64,000 nucleotides of DNA from Dysgonomonas mossii. GTDB taxonomy: Bacteria; Bacteroidota; Bacteroidia; Bacteroidales; Dysgonomonadaceae. The stretch lies in contig NZ_SPPK01000002.1 in the NCBI RefSeq assembly GCF_004569505.1, positions 806,001 through 870,000 on the forward strand. Reading direction: 5' to 3'. The position numbers and the translations under genes were made by a program. The notes under the pieces are model-generated. The model ran no database searches and had not been told where the DNA came from. It saw nothing but the letters and a program-made list of their open reading frames with translations. Below are positions 1-8,795 of the stretch, in pieces; positions within the stretch are counted from its first letter, which is position 1; each line of letters starts with the position of its first letter.

Positions 1-2856
1 TTCTAACTCTTCTAAGCTTTTGATAAGTTCTTTTGTTTTTTCAGAGAATCCGGCCTTATCTTCAGGGTCAAGAGACAGTACTTTGTTGTAGTCAGACAGA
101 GCCTCTTCAAACCTTCCTAATGTTTGTAACATAGCTCCTCTACATAAATATCCTAAAACACTATTAGGGTTTAGTCCTACTACTTTGTTAAAGTCCTCAT
201 AGGCTTCTTGGTATTTACCCAATGTAGAGTATAGATTTCCTCTTTTTATATAGGCATTAATATATTCGGGATTTAGTTCGATGCATTTACTATAATTAGC
301 GATGGCTTGTCCGTATACAATTCTGTTTTCATAATATATACCTCGGTTCAAGTAGGCTTCTACCAGAGTTGAATCAAGCTCAATTGCTTTATTGAGGTCA
401 GGAAATGCATTCGCATCATCTTTAAGCTTGATATATATAAGTCCTCTGTTGTTGTATGTAGCGGCTTTATTAGGCTGTATTTTTATAGCCTGGCTATAGT
501 CGTTTATTGCAGCTTCATAGTTTTCTTGCGAAGCATATATAAGCCCTCTCATCAGATAAGCGTTGTAGTTGGGGACTAATTCGATGCTTTTAGTATAGTT
601 TTCAATAGCTAAAGGGATGTTACTATTAATGTTTTGTTCTATAATACCTATGTTATAATAGGCAATACTAGAATTAGGGTTTAGTTCAATTAATTTTTTA
701 TAATCTAGTAAGGACATATCGTATTTTCCAACATGGTAGAAAACATTTCCTCTCTCAAGATATGCGTCTATATATTCCGGATTTAGTTCGATTGCTTTGT
801 TGTAATCGTTCAGAGCTCTATCAAAATCTTTATATGCATAGCTATATGCATTTCCTCTGAAATAATAAGTCTTGGCATTCTGATTGTTAAATTCTATGGC
901 TTTGGAGAAGTCTTCCATTGCTTCCGAATATTTGGTGCTCTGATAATATACTAATGCTCTATTATGGAATGCCAGAGAATATGTAGGGTCAATTTCGATT
1001 ACTTTACTATAGTTTTTTATCGCTTCGGGTATATTGCCTATTTTACTAAAGTAAATAACTCCTCTGTTTAAATAAGCTTTAAGATACAGGCTGTCAATTT
1101 CAATGGCTTTTGTATAATCGTCTAAAGCCTTTTGATTTTCGTTGATACTTGCATATAAAACACCACGGTTGAAATATCCATCTACGTAGGTTGAATCTAG
1201 CTCCAGCACTTTATTGTAATCTGCTAATGCTTTCTCCGGTTGATTCAAAATATCGAAAATAGCTCCTCTATAATTGTATACTTTTGTGTCGGTGGGGTTT
1301 ATTTCTATCACTTTGTTATAATCCTCTAAGGTGGCTTCATATTTTTTTAACATGAGAAGGGCATCAGCTCTGTTTCTGTAACTAAGTTCATAGTTTGGGT
1401 CGAAGTTTATAGATTGCGTAAAGCCATCAACAGCTTCTTGATAGTTGCCTAATTTTAGATTAGCATAAGCTCTGTTATAATGTGCAACATCATCTAAAGA
1501 GTCTATGCTTATTACTTGATCGAAATCATTTATCGCTGAAATATATTCTCCCGTATTAAGTAAGATTGTTCCACGTTCCATAAATGCCTTTTTTTCAAGA
1601 GGGGCTATTTTTGTCGCTTTATTATAATCTTCAATAGCTTTATCATATTTTTTTATGCTTTTATATACCTCAGCCCTGTTGTTGTAAGCCTTCAAAAATG
1701 TAGAATCAATATCGATAGCTTTTGTATATCCTTCAATGGCTTTATCATAGTCATCTAATATATAGAATGCATTAGCTCTGTCGTTGTATGAGGTAGCATC
1801 CATTGGATTTAGTTCTATCGCTTTACTGTAATCTCTTATAGCTTTGTTGTAGTCTCCAAGATCGTAATAAGATGATCCTCTTCTGTAATATGTTGAGGAA
1901 TATGTAGAGTCCAGATTTATCGACATCGTCAAGTCTTCTATCGCTTTGTCTAATTGCTCCGTTTCCATGTAGATATATCCTCTATTATAATAAGCAATGT
2001 CATTCTCAGGATCTAGTTCTATTGTTTTTGTATAATCAGCAGTAGACTTCTCTAGTTCGTTTATCTCATAATAGCATATTCCTCTGTTGAGATAGGCTAA
2101 AGAATAGTTAGGAGACAGTTCAATCACTTTGGTATAATCTCTAATTGCATCCTGATACTTTTCAATATTCTGAAATATACCAGCTCTTCTGTTATAAGCA
2201 TTTACATAAGTTGAATCTATCTCAATGGCTTTATTGTAATCAGCCAGAGCTTTGTCATATATTTTTTCACTATAATACATGCTTCCTCTCTTGTAAAAAG
2301 GGTCAGCAAGGTTAGATTCAAGCTTTATTGCCTTATTATAATCTTCCAAGGCAAGTGTAGGTTCTTCCTGTATTTCATATATGCTTCCTCTGTTCAGATA
2401 AGCATCGATAAGAGTAGAATCCAGGTTGATAGCTTGTGTCAGATCGCTTAATGCTTGGTCATAATTCTCAAGTTCGTAATAAAAACTCCCTCTTAGAGAA
2501 TATACAAATCCGTTTTCGGGTTCTATTTGTAATGCTTTCTCGAGGTCGGCCATTGCAAGATCATACTCTGATGATACGAAATAAGCGCTCGCTCTAACCT
2601 CATAAGCGTCAATATAAGTGGAATCTTTCTTGAGTATCATTTCAAAAACCTGCATAGCATGTTCGATGCTGTCTTGTTGACAATATTCAATTCCTTTTTG
2701 TAGATATGTTTTTAAAGGGATTGTATCTTCGTCTGTGACTATATTTGAGTAATCCCCAAATCTATTTTCTTGATTTGCTAAAATACAATGATGTGCAAAG
2801 AGAGAAGCTATACCGATAAGTATACCTCTAGTAATTTTGAATAAAATAGATTTCAT
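1..2856 (-). CDS. Very long tetratricopeptide-repeat protein (3' end beyond window)
   Basis: The minus frame is open for 952 codons from the ATG at 2856 to the window edge, so the C-terminus is missing. A hydrophobic N-terminus (about residues 1-28, ending near LANQ) looks like a signal peptide, suggesting a periplasmic or surface location. From about residue 47 the protein is a regular 34-residue repeat with the TPR pattern (AY.NRG..Y....Y..A..DY.KAIELDP), about 26 copies in what is visible. TPR arrays bind peptides or other proteins, but the partner cannot be read from the sequence. No catalytic domain is seen; one could lie in the missing part. The DNA is correspondingly repetitive with a 102-bp period. 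Family assignment is sure, function unknown. Confidence 0.85.
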   Translation of the reverse strand, partial: MKSILFKITRGILIGIASLFAHHCILANQENRFGDYSNIVTDEDTIPLKTYLQKGIEYCQQDSIEHAMQVFEMILKKDSTYIDAYEVRASAYFVSSEYDLAMADLEKALQIEPENGFVYSLRGSFYYELENYDQALSDLTQAINLDSTLIDAYLNRGSIYEIQEEPTLALEDYNKAIKLESNLADPFYKRGSMYYSEKIYDKALADYNKAIEIDSTYVNAYNRRAGIFQNIEKYQDAIRDYTKVIELSPNYSLAYLNRGICYYEINELEKSTADYTKTIELDPENDIAYYNRGYIYMETEQLDKAIEDLTMSINLDSTYSSTYYRRGSSYYDLGDYNKAIRDYSKAIELNPMDATSYNDRANAFYILDDYDKAIEGYTKAIDIDSTFLKAYNNRAEVYKSIKKYDKAIEDYNKATKIAPLEKKAFMERGTILLNTGEYISAINDFDQVISIDSLDDVAHYNRAYANLKLGNYQEAVDGFTQSINFDPNYELSYRNRADALLMLKKYEATLEDYNKVIEINPTDTKVYNYRGAIFDILNQPEKALADYNKVLELDSTYVDGYFNRGVLYASINENQKALDDYTKAIEIDSLYLKAYLNRGVIYFSKIGNIPEAIKNYSKVIEIDPTYSLAFHNRALVYYQSTKYSEAMEDFSKAIEFNNQNAKTYYFRGNAYSYAYKDFDRALNDYNKAIELNPEYIDAYLERGNVFYHVGKYDMSLLDYKKLIELNPNSSIAYYNIGIIEQNINSNIPLAIENYTKSIELVPNYNAYLMRGLIYASQENYEAAINDYSQAIKIQPNKAATYNNRGLIYIKLKDDANAFPDLNKAIELDSTLVEAYLNRGIYYENRIVYGQAIANYSKCIELNPEYINAYIKRGNLYSTLGKYQEAYEDFNKVVGLNPNSVLGYLCRGAMLQTLGRFEEALSDYNKVLSLDPEDKAGFSEKTKELIKSLEELE

Positions 2857-2969
2857 AGAATTAGCATTAAGAGATTTTCGTATTTGTTATTCAAATATAT
2901 ACTATAATTCTGACAGAATATTAAGAAAAAGTATATTTATTTAAGTTAATTAAGACCTGTAGTATCGCT

Positions 2970-3003
2970 ACAAAAAAAGCGCTATCTGTAAAAGATAGCG
3001 CTT
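2970..3003 (-). terminator. Rho-independent terminator of the coiled-coil lipoprotein gene
   Basis: Arms at 2977-2987 and 2993-3003 pair perfectly over 11 bp (AAGCGCTATCT/AGATAGCGCTT) around a 5-nt loop. Read on the minus strand the stem is followed by seven Ts. It lies 25 nt past the stop of the gene ending at 3028. Confidence 0.85.
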
Positions 3004-3027
3004 CTTGATATTATATCGTTGTTATTA

Positions 3028-3900
3028 TCAACCTACTTCGATGATTAAGAATTTAGTTAAACTCCAGAATCTCTTATAGTCTGTAATTTTGATAACTATA
3101 GTTCCTTTTGCATCTTTGTCTAAAGTATAACTGTCTTTAGGGTGATCTGACAAGAGTTTAGCTTTCTTGTCATAAACAGGAATACTGTGAGTGTCACGGA
3201 TATCAATTCTTATGAACTTACTCTTCTCGATGCTTTCTTTCAAAATCTTAGGAGAAGCAAGGAATCCGCCCGAAACAATTTTAGCTTCTTTAAGCTCTTT
3301 GCTTGTGCCGAACATATAATAAGCAGTATTCAACTCCTTGTCTTGTTCTTTAATCTTAGATGCTTGTTCCGCAGTCTGAGACGATAATGTTTCTACATTT
3401 GAAGTTAATGATTGTACATCTGTTTGCAATAAAGCTATTTGCTCGTCACGTGCTGATAATGATTTTTGAAGTTCCGAAATAGTGTTAGCTCTTTCTACTA
3501 ACTCCGAATTCAAACGTTCGATAGTTGCTTTCAAGCCTGACATTTGTCCCGAATTGCTTTTTAGCCTTTTATTTAGTTTGTCAATATCAGTTTTGTTCTT
3601 TTTCAATATTTCATTGATCATTTCAAAATTGTCTTTGATACGTGTTTTTGTATCATTCGACATTTCCCCTTTAGACTTGGATTCGATAGATAGGAATTTT
3701 TCAGCTTCTCTTATTTGTCTGAAATTTTCTTCTACATCGTTAATCAAAGTATTCATTTCCTCCAATTCGCTATTACTTTTGCTCGTAACTTGAAGAAGAG
3801 AGTCGCGTTGAGCCTGTAAAGCTTTATATTCATCCGAATTTTTTACGTTACATGATGCTAATGCTAATAAGCATAGACATCCAACTACTAATTTTTTCAT
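3028..3900 (-). CDS. Coiled-coil lipoprotein, possibly Cbp1-like adhesin
   Basis: A 290-residue protein with a lipoprotein signal (MKKLVVGCLCLLALASC; lipobox LASC, lipidated Cys17). Residues about 25-190 form a long heptad-rich coiled coil with many Leu, Glu, Lys and Ser. A compact C-terminal part of about 100 residues (from roughly AYYMFGTSKEL) follows and is rich in beta-strand-like segments. This plan resembles a conserved Bacteroidales family that databases sometimes label Cbp1-type collagen-binding adhesin; that name is recalled from the family and not proven here. It probably sits in a membrane facing the periplasm or the surface. It follows rsmI by 50 nt on the same strand and ends in its own terminator. 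Confidence 0.7.
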   Translation of the reverse strand: MKKLVVGCLCLLALASCNVKNSDEYKALQAQRDSLLQVTSKSNSELEEMNTLINDVEENFRQIREAEKFLSIESKSKGEMSNDTKTRIKDNFEMINEILKKNKTDIDKLNKRLKSNSGQMSGLKATIERLNSELVERANTISELQKSLSARDEQIALLQTDVQSLTSNVETLSSQTAEQASKIKEQDKELNTAYYMFGTSKELKEAKIVSGGFLASPKILKESIEKSKFIRIDIRDTHSIPVYDKKAKLLSDHPKDSYTLDKDAKGTIVIKITDYKRFWSLTKFLIIEVG

Positions 3901-3950
3901 AAACTAATATTTAAGTTGTTAGATTTCTTTTTCTATTATAGTTTAAAAAT

Positions 3951-4625
3951 TTATTCTTCTTTACCTGCAAGCACTATAACAAATTCTCCTCTGGGTTCGT
4001 TCATTGTATAGTGTAATATTAAGTCTTTGAGGCTGCCTCTTAAGACTTCTTCATATCTTTTGGAGATTTCGCGACACGTTGCCACATATCGTTCTTCCCC
4101 CATATATTCTGCTAATTGTGTTAACGTTTTTAATACCCTATGCGGAGATTCGTATAATACAATAGTCCTTGTTTCTTCGGCCAATACCTTCAAGCGGGTC
4201 ATTCTCCCTTTTTTCTGAGGTAAAAAGCCCTCGAAACAGAATCTGTCGCAAGGAATACCCGATGCGACAAGAGCCGGAACAAAAGCCGTTGCACCAGGCA
4301 AACACTCTATATCAATACCCGCAGCAACACATTCTCTGACAATCAAAAATCCCGGATCAGAAATTCCCGGAGTACCCGCGTCTGAGACCAGTGCCATATC
4401 TTCGCCTGTATTTATACGTTCTACGATATGAGCTACAGCCTTATGTTCATTAAATTTGTGATACGATTGCATTTTGTTTTGTATCTCGAAATGCTTCAAC
4501 AAAATACCTGTTGTTCGGGTATCCTCAGCCAGTATAAGAGACACTTCTTTTAATAGTCTGACTGCCCTGAAAGTCATATCTTCTAAATTACCTACTGGGG
4601 TAGGTATAACATATAATTTACCCAT
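3951..4625 (-). CDS. rsmI: 16S rRNA (cytidine-2'-O-)-methyltransferase RsmI
   Basis: RsmI methylates the 2'-OH of C1402 in 16S rRNA with S-adenosylmethionine. The protein begins MGKLYVIPTPVGNLEDMTFR, the typical RsmI/YraL start, and contains the tetrapyrrole-methylase motifs AEDTRTTG and SDAGTPGISDPG, followed by GFLPQKKGR and YESPHR. Length (224 aa) is slightly short for the family, which often carries a longer C-terminal tail. An in-frame ATG lies 36 nt upstream (4661), but the chosen start has an AGGAAAGGA stretch just ahead and matches the family. The coiled-coil lipoprotein gene follows 50 nt downstream on the same strand. Confidence 0.93.
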   Translation of the reverse strand: MGKLYVIPTPVGNLEDMTFRAVRLLKEVSLILAEDTRTTGILLKHFEIQNKMQSYHKFNEHKAVAHIVERINTGEDMALVSDAGTPGISDPGFLIVRECVAAGIDIECLPGATAFVPALVASGIPCDRFCFEGFLPQKKGRMTRLKVLAEETRTIVLYESPHRVLKTLTQLAEYMGEERYVATCREISKRYEEVLRGSLKDLILHYTMNEPRGEFVIVLAGKEE

Positions 4626-4749
4626 TTCCTTTCCTACTGTATACAATACATATCGATTCACAAAGATAGAAAAAAAATGAACCGCTAATTAAAAAACGTA
4701 AATAATGTCATTTTGTTGTATTATCAGCTCTTTTGTCCCCTTATTTCTT

Positions 4750-5481
4750 TTATGATTTTATTAGTTTGTATAACTCATTCCATTTTTCATATAGAGCTTT
4801 CATCGATGGTAGTACGATGTTTGCACCCGCATCGGCTAATATTTTGTCAGGCATTGGTCCTGTGTTTACAGCAATCGTAAAGATGCCTGCGGCAACCGCT
4901 GCTTCTACTCCTCTCGGTGCATTTTCTACAACGATCGCTTCGTTTGGTTTCAGGTGTCCGGCTTTTTCCAGCCCCATCAGATAAGGCTCGGGGTGCGGCT
5001 TGCCATGTTTCACATCAAAGGCTGTTACCATTCGTTCTTTCTTAAATAATCCCGGGAAATTGTGTTCCAGTTTATCTATCAGGGTCGGTTGTCCCGATCC
5101 TGTAACCACGGCACAGATCAAACCCCCGTCATGTACTTTTTTAACGAAGTCGTAAGCGTATGGAATCAGGCTTCCGTCATTGTATTCCGAAAACAGTTCG
5201 GTCTTACGCTTATATATTGCATTTACTTCTTTTTCGGTAGCTTCTCTTCCTTTTTCCCTTTTCATCAGGTGGTTTATTGTATGGCTACCCACCATTCCTT
5301 CGTATAGGTAGAATTCTTCGGGTGTACTTGGTATATCAAATTCGTCCATTGTTTCTTTCCATGATTTGGCATGCCATTTCATGGAGTCGTACAGAACTCC
5401 GTCCATATCGAAAAGGACTGCTTTGAGATCAAATTCTGAATAATTATGTTTGCTTAGATATTCGTTAAAAGTGGTGATCAT
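4750..5481 (-). CDS. HAD-superfamily phosphatase, beta-phosphoglucomutase-like
   Basis: A 243-residue haloacid-dehalogenase hydrolase of the subfamily with an alpha-helical cap. Motif I is FDMDGVLYDS (nucleophile Asp and acid/base Asp, about residues 25-27), motif II is the Thr of VVTGSG, motif III is the Lys of KHGKPHPEPYL, and motif IV is VVENAPRGVEAA. These are the catalytic residues for phosphoryl transfer through an aspartyl-phosphate. Members include beta-phosphoglucomutases and sugar-phosphate phosphatases; the substrate cannot be told. The gene is divergent from the leu operon and has its own likely promoter (-7 box at 5505-5512). Confidence 0.85.
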   Translation of the reverse strand: MITTFNEYLSKHNYSEFDLKAVLFDMDGVLYDSMKWHAKSWKETMDEFDIPSTPEEFYLYEGMVGSHTINHLMKREKGREATEKEVNAIYKRKTELFSEYNDGSLIPYAYDFVKKVHDGGLICAVVTGSGQPTLIDKLEHNFPGLFKKERMVTAFDVKHGKPHPEPYLMGLEKAGHLKPNEAIVVENAPRGVEAAVAAGIFTIAVNTGPMPDKILADAGANIVLPSMKALYEKWNELYKLIKS

Positions 5482-5504
5482 GATTTTATTTAGTAAAATA
5501 TGTG

Positions 5505-5512
5505 CAAAGATA
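5505..5512 (-). promoter_or_regulatory. Probable -7 promoter box of the HAD phosphatase gene
   Basis: On the minus strand this reads TATCTTTG, a full match to the Bacteroidetes TAnnTTTG box, 24 nt upstream of the ATG. No clear TTTG -33 box was found at the usual distance. Confidence 0.5.
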
Positions 5513-5579
5513 CGTTTTATCGATTTAATTACCTATAATGTGTAAATGTCATAACAAAATCAAAAAATAAAACTTTTTA

Positions 5580-5610
5580 TTTGTTTTTCTGAAAAAATAA
5601 AATAACTTTG
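5580..5610 (+). promoter_or_regulatory. Promoter of the leu operon
   Basis: A -33 box TTTG (5580-5583) and a -7 box TAACTTTG (5603-5610) are separated by 19 nt, matching the consensus of the Bacteroidetes primary sigma factor. Transcription would start shortly before the leader peptide ATG at 5636. Confidence 0.8.
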
Positions 5611-5635
5611 TCAGCCAATAAAGTAAATATTGAAT

Positions 5636-5695
5636 ATGAATTTACATAGTATTATTATTAGTTCACTCATTCTGCTCTGGAGAAATTTAGAGTGA
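5636..5695 (+). CDS. Leader peptide of the leu/ile operon attenuator
   Basis: A 19-codon ORF starting 25 nt after the -7 box reads MNLHSIIISSLILLWRNLE. Five of 19 residues are Leu and four are Ile, including Ile-Ile-Ile and Leu-Ile-Leu-Leu. The stop codon lies inside the RNA segment (5686-5696) that can pair either with the leader coding region or with the terminator's 5' arm. This is the arrangement of classical amino-acid attenuators, where ribosome stalling on scarce aminoacyl-tRNA decides the fold. Nothing else suggests a function for the peptide itself. The ORF is too short to prove by coding statistics; the case rests on codon content, position and RNA pairing. Confidence 0.8.
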   Translation: MNLHSIIISSLILLWRNLE

Positions 5696-5774
5696 GCATT
5701 GCTATGTAGTATAAACGATAAAGAAAAAACTAGAGCCTTTCTCACTGTAAAGTAGATGAGAAAGGCTTTTTTTT
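5663..5774 (+). promoter_or_regulatory. Transcription attenuator of the leu operon
   Basis: Four segments can pair. Segment 1 (TCACTC, 5663-5668) pairs with 2 (GAGTGA, 5690-5695). Segment 2 in longer form (TTTAGAGTGAG, 5686-5696) pairs with 3 (CTCACTGTAAA, 5741-5751), 10 of 11 positions, as antiterminator. Segment 3 (AGCCTTTCTCA, 5734-5744) pairs with 4 (TGAGAAAGGCT, 5757-5767) as terminator, followed by Ts to 5774. A ribosome stalled at the Leu/Ile codons would mask segment 1 and free 2 to pair with 3; one reaching the stop would cover 2 and let the terminator form. Confidence 0.85.
5734..5774 (+). terminator. Attenuator terminator upstream of leuA
   Basis: A perfect 11-bp stem (5734-5744 with 5757-5767), 12-nt loop, and a T run directly after. 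It lies 33 nt before the leuA start, so it acts on the leader transcript and not at the end of a gene. Confidence 0.88.
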
Positions 5775-5807
5775 ATGTAGAATATCAGGATTTAATTAAA
5801 AACAGTT

Positions 5808-7298
5808 ATGGACAAGTTATTTATTTTTGACACCACATTGAGAGACGGAGAGCAAGTTCCGGGTTGCCAGTTGAACACAATCGAGAAAATTGAAGTAGCC
5901 AAAGCCCTCGAAATGCTCGGTGTTGATGTAATCGAAGCTGGTTTTCCTGTTTCTAGTCCTGTAGATTTCAACTCGGTGGTTGAAATATCCAAGGCTGTTA
6001 CTTGGCCTACAATCTGTGCTCTTACACGTGCTGTGGAAAAAGATATAGAAGTAGCTGCCGAAGCCTTAAAGTATGCCAAGAAAAAACGTATACATACAGG
6101 TATTGGAACTTCGGAATATCATATTAAGCATAAATTTAATTCGACACAAGACGAAATTATAGAAAGAGCTGCTGCTGCTGTCAAATATGCGAAGCGTTTT
6201 GTAGAAGACGTTGAATTTTATGCCGAAGATGCGGGTCGTACCGACAATGCTTATCTTGCGCGCGTGGTACAAGCCGTAATTAATGCCGGAGCTACTGTCG
6301 TAAACATTCCTGATACTACAGGGTACTGTTTGCCCACGGAGTATGGCGCTAAGATAAAATATCTGATTGATCATGTGGATATGAAGAATGCTATTCTTTC
6401 TACACACTGTCATCAAGACTTGGGTATGGCTACGGCAAACTCTATAATGGGTGTCTTAAATGGAGCCCGTCAGGTGGAAGTGACAATAAACGGTATTGGT
6501 GAGCGTGCCGGTAATACGTCTTTGGAAGAGGTTGTTATGGCTATTCATAGTCATAAAGAGTTGAAAATTGAAACAAATATCAATACGCAAAAGATATATC
6601 CAACCAGTCGCTTGGTTTCTAATCTGATGAATATGCCTGTTCAGCCAAACAAGGCTGTGGTAGGGCGTAATGCCTTTGCTCATTCATCGGGTATTCATCA
6701 GGATGGAGTTCTGAAACATCTTTCTACTTATGAAATTATCGACCCTAAAGACGTCGGTATTGATGATAACGCCATCGTTTTAACTGCCAGAAGTGGGCGT
6801 GCCGCATTGAAAAATAGACTAAATTTGCTTGGCATAGAAGTCGATGATGATACATTAGCAGAATATTATCAACGTTTTCTTGACTTGGCAGATAGGAAGA
6901 AAGATATTACCGATGAGGATATCCTGATCTTAGCAGGTAGAGAAACAGATAAAATGCATCGTATCAAGTTGGATTATCTACAGGTGATATCAGGGCTAGG
7001 AATACGTAATGTGGCGAATGTAGGACTTGATATTGCTGGCGAAAAATTTGAAGCCTCGGCTTCCGGTAATGGGCCAGTAGATGCTGCCATAAAAGCGATC
7101 AAGCAAATCATACGACGTCAGATGGTTATTGAAGAATTTTTGATTCAGGCAATAAACAGAGGTAGCGATGATATTGGAAAGGTACATATGCAGGTAGAAC
7201 ACGAAGGAGTAAACTATTACGGCTTTTCTGCAAATACTGATATTGTAACCGCTTCGGCGGAGGCGTTTATAAATGCAGTAAACAAATTTGTAAAGTAA
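5808..7298 (+). CDS. leuA: 2-isopropylmalate synthase
   Basis: LeuA condenses acetyl-CoA with 2-oxoisovalerate, the first committed step to leucine. The 496-residue protein has the TIM-barrel signature [14 protein letters not shown] near the N-terminus, the metal-binding His pair in [11 protein letters not shown] (about residue 200), [14 protein letters not shown], and GIHQDG in the linker. A C-terminal regulatory domain from about residue 370 ([14 protein letters not shown]) would bind leucine for feedback inhibition. Length is typical. It is the first structural gene after the attenuator, and an acyltransferase gene follows after 26 nt. Confidence 0.95.
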   Translation: MDKLFIFDTTLRDGEQVPGCQLNTIEKIEVAKALEMLGVDVIEAGFPVSSPVDFNSVVEISKAVTWPTICALTRAVEKDIEVAAEALKYAKKKRIHTGIGTSEYHIKHKFNSTQDEIIERAAAAVKYAKRFVEDVEFYAEDAGRTDNAYLARVVQAVINAGATVVNIPDTTGYCLPTEYGAKIKYLIDHVDMKNAILSTHCHQDLGMATANSIMGVLNGARQVEVTINGIGERAGNTSLEEVVMAIHSHKELKIETNINTQKIYPTSRLVSNLMNMPVQPNKAVVGRNAFAHSSGIHQDGVLKHLSTYEIIDPKDVGIDDNAIVLTARSGRAALKNRLNLLGIEVDDDTLAEYYQRFLDLADRKKDITDEDILILAGRETDKMHRIKLDYLQVISGLGIRNVANVGLDIAGEKFEASASGNGPVDAAIKAIKQIIRRQMVIEEFLIQAINRGSDDIGKVHMQVEHEGVNYYGFSANTDIVTASAEAFINAVNKFVK

Positions 7299-7324
7299 AA
7301 AAGATACAGACAAAGTCAAAATAG

Positions 7325-8437
7325 ATGGAGCCCCAAAAATACCAATATATAGACAGCTTGAGAGGAATAGCGATTCTTTTGGTTGTACTTGTTCATGTTG
7401 GTATAGTTTTGGATAACATGATAGATTATTTTCCGAAAGATAGCTTGTTGTTGTCGATAATAGGGAATGGAGCATATGGCGTACAGCTATTCCTTATTGT
7501 AAGTGCATATACATTGACTATGTCGCATTACAATAGGCTGGATGAGCCACACAAAAACCGGAATTTCTTTATTCGTCGTTTTTTCAGGATAGCACCTATG
7601 TATTATATAGCTATTATTTATTTTACACTGGATAAGTACCTACAATTCAATTTTGTAAATCCTGATTTTTCGGCAATACCAATTCGGTCTATGTTGAGTA
7701 ACATTTTCTTTACCAATGCACTTATCCCTGAGCATACCAATAATTATGTGCCTGGAGGATGGTCGGTATCGGTGGAGTTTTTGTTTTACTTTATGCTACC
7801 GTTTATATGCAGTAAAATAAAAACAGTAAATGCTGCTCTACTATTGTTTCTGTCTACTTTGACATTAGCGTTGATTATTGATCCTTTCATCAAGGCGAAT
7901 ACAATATATCCATATTTCCATGAATATAATTTCTTTGTTCAACTGCCGGTATTCCCATTAGGGATATTAGCTTATTTCTTTTTAAATAGAGAACAACATG
8001 AAATAAAACCTTTTACATGGGTGTACCTCTTGGGAATGATGATTGTATTTTGTTATATATCAGTTCCGAAGCATATTATGTTTAGTCTTGTGTTTGTATT
8101 ATTACTCATTATTCAGGCTAGATATAGCTTCAAGCTATTCTCTAATCGCTTTCTGGCAGAGGTCGGAAAAGTAAGTTTCAGCATGTATCTTTTGCATTTT
8201 GCCGTTGTGTATCTTTTTAATAGATTTGGTTTTTACCGAATTATAGAGGTTACTGATTTTACAACATCGCTTCTTAATTTTCTATTGATGTATATTGTTG
8301 TTGCGGGGGTGGCTTTTGCTATATCCAGTATAACATATAGGCTAATTGAAGTGCCGGGGCAAAATCTAGGTAAGAGACTAATTAAAAAATTGTCTTTCGA
8401 TCCTATTTCTCATACTAAAGCAATAAATGGAAACTAA
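7325..8437 (+). CDS. Acyltransferase family 3 membrane protein
   Basis: A 370-residue integral membrane protein of the OafA/WecH-type acyltransferase 3 family. It starts YQYIDSLRGIAILLVVLVHVG, which contains the family's early R-G and H positions, continues with NFFIRRFFRIAPMYYIAI and GGWSVSVEFLFYFMLPF, and has about ten hydrophobic segments. It ends with the family motif YRLIEVPGQNLGKRL. Such proteins transfer acetyl or other acyl groups to cell-surface glycans; the substrate is unknown. Its position 26 nt after leuA and ahead of leuC has no obvious link to leucine synthesis and looks like an insertion into the operon. The stop overlaps the next reading frame by 11 nt. Confidence 0.85.
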   Translation: MEPQKYQYIDSLRGIAILLVVLVHVGIVLDNMIDYFPKDSLLLSIIGNGAYGVQLFLIVSAYTLTMSHYNRLDEPHKNRNFFIRRFFRIAPMYYIAIIYFTLDKYLQFNFVNPDFSAIPIRSMLSNIFFTNALIPEHTNNYVPGGWSVSVEFLFYFMLPFICSKIKTVNAALLLFLSTLTLALIIDPFIKANTIYPYFHEYNFFVQLPVFPLGILAYFFLNREQHEIKPFTWVYLLGMMIVFCYISVPKHIMFSLVFVLLLIIQARYSFKLFSNRFLAEVGKVSFSMYLLHFAVVYLFNRFGFYRIIEVTDFTTSLLNFLLMYIVVAGVAFAISSITYRLIEVPGQNLGKRLIKKLSFDPISHTKAINGN

Positions 8438-8786
8438 AAAATATGAATATATTGACAGCCTTCGCGGAATGGCTATATTGATGGTTATTCTGGTTCATAT
8501 TCCTTTTCAGAAGGGAGTCGTTCCATTATGTCGTAAATTTACTTCTAACGAATACTTCCGTCGACCAAGGACATTGTCTTATTTAGTTCTAATAACTCTT
8601 ATCTATTGTTATATTGCTATAAATTATGACTTTTTAGATAGATCTGCAACATTTTACTTTATATTAGCATATTTGTATATATTCACATCGGGCTATATAT
8701 GCTCGGTCTTTACTCATAAATTTATTGAAGTTCCGGGACAAAACTTGGAACGAAAAATTATTCAAAAGTTGAATCAACAAAAATAA
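8427..8786 (+). pseudogene. Internally deleted acyltransferase 3 remnant
   Basis: An open frame of 119 codons whose two ends match the ends of the preceding acyltransferase. The N-terminus (KYEYIDSLRGMAILMVILVH) parallels KYQYIDSLRGIAILLVVLVH, and the C-terminus (FIEVPGQNLERKIIQKLN) parallels LIEVPGQNLGKRLIKKLS. About 240 central residues are absent, including most membrane segments and the VEFLFYF region, with the join after about residue 30. It is therefore probably a deleted tandem copy and not an active enzyme, although the frame stayed open. It overlaps the upstream gene by 11 nt and ends 9 nt before leuC, so it may still be translated. Confidence 0.8.
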
Positions 8787-8795
8787 ACTTGAAAA

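Noticed and set aside
1..2856. 102-bp periodic DNA as a CRISPR or tandem non-coding repeat
   Set aside because: The period equals 34 codons, the frame is open throughout and repeats match TPR consensus, so it is coding.
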